A stretch of DNA of 7,211 nucleotides from positions 1 to 7,211 of the forward strand of contig CAAGHZ010000097.1 of assembly GCA_900769795.1 (NCBI GenBank). The letters run 5' to 3'. The stretch is from Clostridia bacterium. GTDB lineage: Bacteria; Bacillota; Clostridia; Monoglobales; Monoglobaceae. Below the pieces are notes generated by a model. It saw only the letters and a program-made list of their open reading frames with translations, had not been told where the DNA came from and made no database searches. The first letter of the stretch is position 1; the number at the start of each line of letters is the position of its first letter. The translations under genes were made by a program, and so were the position numbers. Shown here one piece after another: positions 1-7,211 of the stretch.

Positions 1-3000
1 ATCTCATAGTCATCATCATCTACATCTCTGTCGCCATCTTTATCTGATATCTGGGTTTGCGCCTTATGCTCCTCAAGATTTTTATGGCTATGTAATGACA
101 ACTTTATAGTGTTCTCGTTGACAAACTCATAATCTGCTTTGGTATGCATAAACCACCATCCATCGAAAACTTCTTCCTCAGGGAAGACAATCTCATCACG
201 AATAGTAACCGTCTCATAATCATCCTCAATCAAGGCACCGCGATGTACTCTCTGTGCACCAAAGTCCTCATACAGAGTTGACATATCAACGGTTGCATAT
301 GCACCATCTACCGTCTCGCCATAATCCATAATCTTTGCAACCGACTGCTCTTTCTGGGCTGTCCATGAGTAGTTTGTGAGGCCCTGTATCAGGAATGGGT
401 CTTCGTCAGGCTTTATAACAAGGGTATTGTGACCCTCGGCACGGCCGGCATACTTTGTAAAGTTTGTGCCGATATTATAATTGCCTGTTCCCATTTCGTA
501 AGTCCATCTGTTGCCATTCATTACCAAACTGAAGTCTCCGCCGTCCGTGTGGAAATGATAATGTCTGGTCGGTCCACCTGCGATACCAAAGAAGAGGCTG
601 TTATAATTTACCCAATCCTCGTGTATTGTTACAATCTCAGTACCCTCGGTATAATTAATCGTTGCAAGGTCTTTGAATACTTTTTCTCTGTCTGTTACAT
701 TTGTCTGGTCATCAAAATGATTATAATATGCTAAATCAAGAATTGACCATGTCGACTTGTCTCCTACTCTGTATCGCCACTGTCTGACTCTGTGAAGGTC
801 CTCACGGCCATAATAATTAGCATAGAAACTGGTTGAGTTAGGTATACTGAGCACGTTTCCTCCCGCTCCTGACTCATCCGAGAAATTGAATGAACCTGAC
901 AAAGACGAAAGATGAATTGCCGCATCAAAACTTTCTTCAAAGCCCTTTACATCAAGAACACCATACTCGTCTCCCATTACATTCAACAAAGAAGAAAACG
1001 CTATTGCTGTATCATTATGAACAACAGCAAGGTAGCCTTTACCCTCTAGCCATCCACCTGCAGGGTATAAACCTAGATTACAATACTCCCAGTTTCGGAT
1101 AGCTTTTTCAAGCGTATCAAAACAAATCTCCCTGTCGTATTCGGCAAATGCCAAAGATGCAGTAACCATACCATACTGAGTGTATGGAATAAAGTTGCTC
1201 TTCCATTTTACATAGTGGTTAGCACTACCCATATTACCCATTCTTGAATTTGTTCTGCTAAGAGCAGATGGGAGACATGCATAGTAAGTTCTGTTCATAG
1301 GACGGATACCTATATCCAGGATGCCTTCTGCAATTTGTGCTCTATCTTCCTCTGTCATTTCGTTATAGAACCAGTCAAAGCCCACTGCACACCCCTGAAG
1401 CCATACACCTGCATCTATTACGTGGCAGTAGTTAAAGTCAGGTAATGTAGCAACAATTTTCATATTCGCTACACCGGCCTTGGCACATTTTTCTCTAAGG
1501 TCTTCATCGGATGACAACTGATATGCAAGACCAATCGCCTGCATATAATTTGTAAAGTTATTAGCCGCAGTAAGTGTTCTGGCGTCGTCGTTTTCGTTAA
1601 ACTTATACTCCGCAATATATCCGGAGTTGAGGTGAGACTTTGCGTTGTTCTCAATTTTAGTAATTGCCTCAACATATACACCAGCATATGCATTTGTTGC
1701 TTTATCCGCTGCAATTCTTTCTCTTATCGTCGCAACTTTTTCAGGGTTGAGAATTACTCTCGGACGTGCCTGCTCTTTTGATTCAAAAGTTTCTTCGAGT
1801 TCCGTTGCCGTCGGTCTGTCATAAAATACAAAGTTGCTTATTTCCTGCGTGTCTGTCAAATATGTCTGATAGAAACTGTTCCAACCTGTTGCGTAGAAGT
1901 TTCCGTCAATCCAAGGCTCTGCATCAACATCGTCACTCTCGGGCAATACGCTGCCTCTTTCTGCAACTATAACCATATTACCGTATTTATAATACTCGGA
2001 TTCGTATCCAAGTGCCATTGCGATTTCTTTTACAGGGGCTAATACGGTTTCTCCGATATACTTCGGCAAGGAGGATACACCAAGGTCTACCCCGTCATTT
2101 GTCCACTTTGAGTTTGAGTAAGCAACGCTTTCATCAAGGTTTGAATTTATAATATCCAAAGGCACATATACATCTCTTATATCTTCCGCATATTTAAAGT
2201 AATTTTTCTCATACTCTGTCTTTGTACCCATATTGTACACAAGACTTCCGTCCCCGTGAAAAACAACCTTGTCGGCAAGATATGTTCTTGTCAGATTATC
2301 ATCTATAAACTGCGAAGTCCTTGTGATGTTAAAATCATACTTTTCGTCGTTACTCTGTGGCACTTTAAGGGTCGGCTCTTTAGAGAGACCTGTAACCTCC
2401 ATGTCCCGTATCTGCAACTCGCCGTTTCCCTGATTTAAAATTGTCGACACCTTTGACAGCTTCTGCACCTCGGGATAAATCTCACCGTTTTGACATAACA
2501 ACTCACCGTCCAGGATTGCATCGTATGTCGCGGTATCAAGATTAAATATCAATCTTAAATGATACCATTTGTCATTTCCTTGTTCATCCTTTACGCTAAG
2601 AGTATGGCTCTTTTCCCCAACTACAAGTTTGCCATCAAGCAGATTTACAACAGTCTGCTTTCCAATAGAGTCTGTCCACTCCTCATCATACAGAGAGATA
2701 ATCTCTCCTCCCAAATTGGCAGATGTAATGTGGAACTTTCCCTCTATGAGAAAATATTTGAACTCTCTGTCTTTTGGTATATAATCTGTAGTTACGTTAT
2801 AGGTAGGCATATCTATTTTGACATAGCTCGATGGCATTTCAATACCGGAACTTCGCGTCAAAATAAGTCTGTCACCCTTGTATTGGTTCTTTTTATCAGC
2901 CGGCTCTATTGTATACGTGTTTCCACTGGTCGCAGTAAGCTTTGCAAACTCATAATCCCTTGAGCCTGACATAATTCTCTTACTGTGGAAGTATGTAAAA

Positions 3001-4721
3001 TCGTTTGGTTGGTGATCTATTCCTAAAATTCCTACCTTCTCGTTTTTATTTTCTTCTTCAGCTTCTCCATACTTAATAACAGAAAAATTATCAAAGGTTG
3101 AAAATGCAGCAAAAGTAAATCTTGATGCAGAAGCACCATTATAGTCTACAGCAAGTTTGTTCAATCCATCGTTTGAAACTCTTCCGTTACCGCTATAATT
3201 GTTGATAGGCGTGAGCGTCTGCAAATCAGGTCCAATAAGAATCTCAACCGTATCATCTGTGCCACCTGATGAAATATTATTATCGATTCCGTCTCCTGCA
3301 GTATATATTACCTTTATATCAACCCACTGGTTTTCGGGCAATGTCAAATAGCCCATAGCCAAAGCCGTATTTGCATTACTGTTTGTTCCGTCAAACACAT
3401 AGAACTTTCCATTGTTTAAAATGAACAGATAGTTTAATATTCCCGGCGTATCCACGTCTGCACCAGTTCTCTTATACAAACGAAAACTTTTGCCGGAATG
3501 AACAGACATACTGTAACATAGTTGCTCGCCCTCTTTCAACGCAACAGAACTTAGTGCGTTATTCTGGCTTTGATTGTAGTTCAGGGCAATGTTCTGATGC
3601 TTCTTTTCTTCGCCGTTTTCCATATACATATTATATGCCTGGTTGAAATACTTATCCGTCTCGTCTCCATCCTTTGCGGCTATCTCCGCATAGATGGTTC
3701 CTGTCATATCACAATCGTTCTGAACCTCAAACAAAGGCTGGCCGCTTGACCACTGCGTAATCTCTGTTCTTGCAACCGTACTTCCGGCTGCTGACTTTGT
3801 TACAGGCATAACTGCCGTCTCGTAATTATCAAAATCTATAAGCGGCACAATGGTAGTTGCTATAACAGCATTTTTGGAATTATACTTCGCTCCATCTACA
3901 TAGTGTGTTGCTTTGAGGTTATCAATCGTTCCCTTGCCAAAGGTAAATCTTCCTATCGTTCCATCTGTTACGCTATTACGCAAAGGAATAGTACGTCCGG
4001 TAATTATCATTTCTGACGTGCTTGTAAGTTTTACACTTCTGCCATTTATGTAAACCTCTAAACTATCATTGGCGTTTTCATCCGAAGATGCTCCACCTCT
4101 TGTGTATACAAGGTCAACCCTTACCCATTGCTTCTTCGGAAGAGTGTATTCTCCAATAACGCTTCCTTTGGTCACTGCTACATTGTTTTCAATATATTCA
4201 GGCATAGCATCATATACAAAGAGGCTTCCTTGATTCAACGCAAAAAGTTTTGTAGGCCCTTTATCATTACTCATTCTGATATCAGCATTGATTCTATTTT
4301 CAACACCGCTGTACACTTCAAAACTCAGCACCATTTGCTCTCCTAAATCAAGGGCTGTTGCTCTGCCAAGGGTACTTGAATTTTCATTACTTCTATATGC
4401 AAATTCTCCTATCCCGTTTACAAGATATTTATCGCCCGCTCCACGTAGTTTTAAGTTTACCGAACCGGGGTTATTCATTGCATAAAAACTTTCCCCGTTC
4501 GGTTTCCCGTTTCCGTCATAAATTGTACCGGCTGCAACTTCTTCCTGCGTGGTCCAGTCATCAAAATCAACGAGTGGCATAATATCAATTATACCATCAT
4601 TCTGTGCCGATGTATTAAGGATAAACGTCGGCAAAATACTGATAACTGCAGTAGCCATAGCTACTACGCATATGCCGGCGCAAATTTTATTCTTTAATAG
4701 TTTTGACCAATTTATTTTCAT
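1..4721 (-). CDS. Secreted multidomain heparinase II/III-like polysaccharide lyase (3' end missing)
   Basis: The frame is open without a stop for 1573 codons from ATG 4721 to the window edge, so the C-terminus is missing. The start is supported by AGGAG six bases upstream and a signal peptide (residues 1-39, Lys-rich then hydrophobic, ending TSA). Residues about 47-270 and 290-550 are two related ConA/LamG-like beta-sandwich domains. A third ConA-like domain covers about 625-780. Residues about 815-925 resemble a copper-amine-oxidase-N (stalk) domain, with VPLD near P854 and APVKEIAMALGY near P896. From R986 (RPRVILNPEKV) a heparinase II/III-type module begins. It shows a helical toroid with NHYVKW (N1168), GGWLEGKGY (Y1230, likely catalytic Tyr), HYHFHTDGGDF (H1387-F1397) and AEGHNTLVI (H1431). 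In this superfamily (PL12/15/17/21 type) these regions hold catalytic Tyr/His and metal ligands, and the enzymes cleave uronic-acid polysaccharides by beta-elimination. The substrate cannot be told from sequence. The protein probably acts outside the cell, and any anchor would lie in the missing C-terminus. Confidence 0.88.
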   Translation of the reverse strand, partial: MKINWSKLLKNKICAGICVVAMATAVISILPTFILNTSAQNDGIIDIMPLVDFDDWTTQEEVAAGTIYDGNGKPNGESFYAMNNPGSVNLKLRGAGDKYLVNGIGEFAYRSNENSSTLGRATALDLGEQMVLSFEVYSGVENRINADIRMSNDKGPTKLFALNQGSLFVYDAMPEYIENNVAVTKGSVIGEYTLPKKQWVRVDLVYTRGGASSDENANDSLEVYINGRSVKLTSTSEMIITGRTIPLRNSVTDGTIGRFTFGKGTIDNLKATHYVDGAKYNSKNAVIATTIVPLIDFDNYETAVMPVTKSAAGSTVARTEITQWSSGQPLFEVQNDCDMTGTIYAEIAAKDGDETDKYFNQAYNMYMENGEEKKHQNIALNYNQSQNNALSSVALKEGEQLCYSMSVHSGKSFRLYKRTGADVDTPGILNYLFILNNGKFYVFDGTNSNANTALAMGYLTLPENQWVDIKVIYTAGDGIDNNISSGGTDDTVEILIGPDLQTLTPINNYSGNGRVSNDGLNKLAVDYNGASASRFTFAAFSTFDNFSVIKYGEAEEENKNEKVGILGIDHQPNDFTYFHSKRIMSGSRDYEFAKLTATSGNTYTIEPADKKNQYKGDRLILTRSSGIEMPSSYVKIDMPTYNVTTDYIPKDREFKYFLIEGKFHITSANLGGEIISLYDEEWTDSIGKQTVVNLLDGKLVVGEKSHTLSVKDEQGNDKWYHLRLIFNLDTATYDAILDGELLCQNGEIYPEVQKLSKVSTILNQGNGELQIRDMEVTGLSKEPTLKVPQSNDEKYDFNITRTSQFIDDNLTRTYLADKVVFHGDGSLVYNMGTKTEYEKNYFKYAEDIRDVYVPLDIINSNLDESVAYSNSKWTNDGVDLGVSSLPKYIGETVLAPVKEIAMALGYESEYYKYGNMVIVAERGSVLPESDDVDAEPWIDGNFYATGWNSFYQTYLTDTQEISNFVFYDRPTATELEETFESKEQARPRVILNPEKVATIRERIAADKATNAYAGVYVEAITKIENNAKSHLNSGYIAEYKFNENDDARTLTAANNFTNYMQAIGLAYQLSSDEDLREKCAKAGVANMKIVATLPDFNYCHVIDAGVWLQGCAVGFDWFYNEMTEEDRAQIAEGILDIGIRPMNRTYYACLPSALSRTNSRMGNMGSANHYVKWKSNFIPYTQYGMVTASLAFAEYDREICFDTLEKAIRNWEYCNLGLYPAGGWLEGKGYLAVVHNDTAIAFSSLLNVMGDEYGVLDVKGFEESFDAAIHLSSLSGSFNFSDESGAGGNVLSIPNSTSFYANYYGREDLHRVRQWRYRVGDKSTWSILDLAYYNHFDDQTNVTDREKVFKDLATINYTEGTEIVTIHEDWVNYNSLFFGIAGGPTRHYHFHTDGGDFSLVMNGNRWTYEMGTGNYNIGTNFTKYAGRAEGHNTLVIKPDEDPFLIQGLTNYSWTAQKEQSVAKIMDYGETVDGAYATVDMSTLYEDFGAQRVHRGALIEDDYETVTIRDEIVFPEEEVFDGWWFMHTKADYEFVNENTIKLSLHSHKNLEEHKAQTQISDKDGDRDVDDDDYE
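3090..4583 (-). repeat. Tandem pair of related ConA/LamG-like domains (protein-level repeat)
   Basis: Two successive segments of the lyase protein share landmarks in the same order. A PL[VI]DFD motif starts each (P49 and P293). TLP..QWV.....YT.G sits in the middle (W199 and W466), and RFTF followed by a [IF]DN turn closes each (R258 and R534). This points to an old domain duplication. The DNA is not visibly repetitive, so the copies have diverged. Such domains commonly bind carbohydrate, but no ligand residues can be assigned here. Confidence 0.65.
4605..4721 (-). other. Signal peptide of the lyase protein
   Basis: Residues 1-39 comprise a basic start (K2, K7, K10, K12), a hydrophobic core from about I13 to L35, and NTSA just before Q40, which fits a signal peptidase I site. 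There is no lipobox Cys at the cleavage point; C14 and C18 lie within the core. The mature protein is expected to leave the cytoplasm by the Sec route. The cleavage position is read by eye. Confidence 0.8.
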
Positions 4722-4727
4722 AGTACT

Positions 4728-4732
4728 CTCCT
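4728..4732 (-). promoter_or_regulatory. Shine-Dalgarno site of the lyase gene overlapping the upstream stop codon
   Basis: Read on the minus strand, AGGAG lies six bases (AGTACT) before the ATG at 4721. Its first two bases are the last two bases of the TAG stop (4731-4733) of the SGNH-like gene. The spacing is ideal and settles the start of the lyase gene. The overlap of stop codon and ribosome-binding site, with a 9-base gap between genes, implies a shared transcript and suggests translational coupling. No separate promoter or terminator would fit in the gap. Confidence 0.88.
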
Positions 4733-7198
4733 ATCTGCAATAGCCAAGTTCAAGCATTTTTTTATAAACGAGCTTTGCAAGCATCCTATATCCGGTATCA
4801 TTTAGGTGAACTTTATCTTCCGCAAGAAATGCTGCCGGAATTCTCCCATGACCTATGTCACCATAATCATTAAGAGTAGGGATAATCCCTGCTTCCTCAA
4901 GCGCCTTCACGCTGGACAAATACCCTTTAGCATCTACAAAATTCTCGCCAAAGTTACCCTTTAGCAATGCATTTGTCTGTCTCCAGGTGTTTCTGTCTCC
5001 TGACGTCATACCGATTACAATATACTTATCACTCTTTTGGGCATTTACCATAGTATTTATAATTCTTGCAAGATACAAATAATTGTTGTCGGACACTATT
5101 TCATCAAGACCTTCTCCTACACCAAACGTACCTGCAAAGAATACATTTACATCGGCATCAATAGAATTTGCGGTCACATACACAACTTCTCCTGCTTGTG
5201 CAACAACCGCAACCCCGGTCTCATTACGTGTAAAAGTTAAAACCCCATTATCCCTTATATTGAGTTTTCCTTCTACTTCGCATATTGTACAGTCATTCCA
5301 TCCGCCAACGCTTACATCTTTTGGGGTTACAACCCCCGCGTAATTTCCTGATATGTTATTGTACGCTGAAACCGCAAGTTCAACTTCCGTTTTATCCGCA
5401 GGAATAACCATATCAGAATCAAGTCTAATTGTCATACCGCCATTACGGGCAGCAATTGTCGAAGCGTTTTCACCTTCGACTCCCATATTATAAACGGTAT
5501 AACCACAAAGTTTTTCAAGTTCTTTGGGATAGTTCGTACTCTCTGCTCCTGTTCCATAAGTCAATCCGTCTCCCCAACATGCAATCGTTGGTAACTCAGC
5601 CTTACATACAGGTCTGACTCCCTCCTGACTCCACAGAAACACCTTATCAAGGTCATCAATTGTAAGGTTGTTAAAGAAACAAGTTTGCCCATCGACTTCA
5701 TACGCCTTGGCGCTTTGAATTCCGCTGAGATATCCACCGGGCCCATAAGTCGCCACATACATCGTAAGCTGTGACAAATCTCCAAATTCAGCATCGTCTT
5801 CAGCATCATACATAACTCTGTCGTTACTGAGAATATATATCCCCTGACCTTTTCTTGGCTCAACATTCCAGTATCTGAATCTACCATCATTGGTACAAAG
5901 AACAATCTTCTTAATTTCTTCGCCCTCTGCCTCTTCGCCATTTGCACCTATAAATTTTATAGCCACGCCAAGAGTATTTTCACTAATATCAAACGAATCT
6001 TCTCTTAGCCACTGAGTCTGCAGAGACGATTTATTAATACTGAGAGTATCTTCACGAAGTTCATATCCATCAGGCATCTGTGCATCATCACTTATAGAAA
6101 GCCCCGGGACTTCCTCTGATTCTTCATCATATACTCCATGCATTACCTTAACGTTGTCTACACAAACCCCATCAACATTACTGTCTAAGTACATTTGTGC
6201 CACGCCTTCAAAAACTCCGCTGAATTCACCCGATGCACAAAGTATACCATCTATATACACTCCATATTTGCTTCTCGCAGGATAAAGTTGTATGCCGATT
6301 CTGTGCCATTCCTCTGCTCTGAAAACATCTATTGCTCCTACCGTAACACTATCATCGCTTCCGTTCAAAACAGATGTGTATACAAGTCCGCTCTCTGTTA
6401 TCGTCAACTCAACAGGCTTTGTCCCTGTTTTCAGGGTACTTCCGTTAGGCGTTCCTATATTTACTTCACCATTTATACTGAGTTTTCCTGATGCATCGGA
6501 CTTTTTGCTGATTATATCAAAGGATATATACATGGGCGATGCATCTGTCGACATAAGGCCAAAACTACTGAAATCACCAAGAGAAATTCTCTTGTTATTT
6601 GTTCCCGATGGAAAATCGTATGTCTTATCGGTTGTATCTTTGCCATAGCCGTCGGCCGTACCTACAACCGTTGTTCCGTTTATAGAAACATGGGATTCGC
6701 CATCGAAACTGACAACCGCCTCATCCGATGTTCTTTTCTCTATACCCATCGTATAGATTAATCCGTTTTTACTCTTTATATAAGCACAATCCGCCTCTGA
6801 TGCTGATATGTTATCCTCAACCTGCACGCCATCTGTATTAATTATGGTACAACTTTCTGCAAAATCTTGTTCCTCTATACAAGCCTTAAGTTCTGCCGCA
6901 GTTTTATTGGTGTAAAACTTACCACCATATAGGTCACATTCTTCTGCGGCAATCACATCGCTGCCGGGAATAAGGTTTGCATCAAATTTTGCACCACCGC
7001 TGTACACCTTTGCGCACATATCATCAAGATATCCTCCCTGAAAATCAAATCTTGAGATACCTCTGAACATATTACTCTCAGACAGTTCAAGGTCGGATGT
7101 TATCTGACAATTATTTACATATAAAACCGCCCTGTCAGGCCTTGCGCATTTAACATCCTCCGCCTTTGAAGATGTGCCCGCGGTTACAATCGATGCGT
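4731..7198 (-). CDS. Multidomain protein with ConA/LamG-like domain and C-terminal SGNH/GDSL-like domain lacking the Ser nucleophile (5' end missing)
   Basis: The frame stays open upstream of the Met at 7070 to the end of the sequence. That Met is therefore internal and the true N-terminus is missing. Counting from the first full genomic codon (GCA, 7196), 821 residues precede the TAG at 4731-4733. Residues 1-68 look like the tail of a beta-sandwich domain (GGYLDD near 54-59). Residues about 70-150 form a small beta domain and 160-355 a ConA/LamG-like domain (EEWHRIGIQLY, YIDG). Residues 370-530 form a beta-rich region ending in VFLW. Residues 535-821 are SGNH-like: block I CWGDGLTYG, block II YNMGVEGEN (G575), a beta-strand insert, a block III-like FFAGTFGVG and block V DKVH (D794, H797). 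SGNH enzymes usually remove acyl groups from sugars, but here Gly544 replaces the Ser nucleophile and Phe691 seems to replace the block III Asn. A binding role is therefore as likely as catalysis. There are 17 Cys in the visible part, many for an exported clostridial protein. Confidence 0.88.
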
Positions 7199-7211
7199 AG
7201 ATCGGAAGAGC
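7199..7211. other. Residual Illumina TruSeq adapter (assembly artefact)
   Basis: The last 13 bases read AGATCGGAAGAGC, which is identical to the stem shared by the standard Illumina read-1 and read-2 adapters. Beyond this stem the two adapters differ, so an assembler would meet a branch and stop exactly here. These bases should be trimmed. They would otherwise add four false codons plus one hybrid codon in frame to the truncated SGNH-like gene. Confidence 0.95.

Noticed and set aside
1..4. ATCT at the left edge as leftover adapter (adapter reverse strand ends in GATCT)
   Set aside because: Four bases are too few to judge and the reading frame stays sensible to the edge. It is only worth recalling because the right edge is a proven adapter.
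429..2963. Plus-strand and alternate-frame open frames of 60-134 codons in the left half
   Set aside because: They lie wholly inside the continuous minus-strand lyase frame, have no recognisable domains or convincing ribosome-binding sites, and read as low-plausibility sequence.
6040..6140. Possible terminator or regulatory hairpin inside the SGNH-like gene
   Set aside because: No strong GC stem followed by a T-run was visible, and the region is continuous coding sequence.
4128..6648. Plus-strand frames and a 128-codon minus-strand frame (5561-5947) inside the two genes
   Set aside because: They overlap well-supported coding sequence and show no family signature, so they are shadows of the real frames.
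7071..7198. Met at 7070 as the start of the SGNH-like gene
   Set aside because: The same frame is open for all codons upstream to the sequence end. The upstream residues read as ordinary protein (beta-strand pattern LYVNN), and no Shine-Dalgarno precedes the ATG (TGTCTGAGAGTAAT). The gene is truncated, not started there.
1..7211. New defence, mobile or RNA-based system
   Set aside because: No transposase, integrase, nuclease, toxin, reverse transcriptase, CRISPR repeats or structured RNA was seen. The content is secreted carbohydrate-active proteins only.

Overview
This window looks like the end of an Illumina-assembled, probably metagenomic, contig from a Gram-positive anaerobe (Bacillota, Clostridia-like). 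The evidence is moderate-to-low GC judged by eye, AGGAG-type ribosome binding, a Gram-positive style signal peptide, and very large secreted proteins. These proteins join concanavalin/LamG-like domains, a copper-amine-oxidase-N-like (stalk) domain and carbohydrate-active domains, a build typical of clostridial and Paenibacillus-type surface proteins. No ribosomal or other taxonomic marker is present, so the assignment is an inference.

Essentially all of the sequence is coding, and all of it is on the minus strand. Two very large genes lie head to tail and each runs off one edge. The upstream gene (7198 down to 4731) lacks its 5' end. It encodes at least 821 residues: the tail of one beta-sandwich domain, a small beta domain, a ConA/LamG-like domain, another beta-rich domain and a C-terminal SGNH/GDSL-hydrolase domain. 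The downstream gene (4721 down to 1) begins with a clear signal peptide and is open for 1573 codons to the window edge. It carries two related ConA-like domains, a third ConA-like domain, a stalk domain and a heparinase II/III-type polysaccharide-lyase module. Only 9 bases separate the two genes, and the Shine-Dalgarno of the second overlaps the stop codon of the first, so they are almost certainly co-transcribed. No plus-strand gene, tRNA, rRNA, CRISPR, mobile element, terminator or promoter was found.

The pair looks like part of a secreted system for binding and degrading an acidic (uronic-acid-containing) polysaccharide. The lyase would cleave the chain, and the SGNH protein would either remove acyl groups or only bind. 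The most notable biological point is that the SGNH domain has Gly where the nucleophilic Ser belongs (GDG instead of GDS) and appears to have Phe where the block III Asn belongs. It keeps the Asp-x-x-His pair, which suggests a non-catalytic, binding-only SGNH fold. The most notable technical point is that the last 13 bases (7199-7211) are exactly the common stem of Illumina TruSeq adapters, so they are not genomic.
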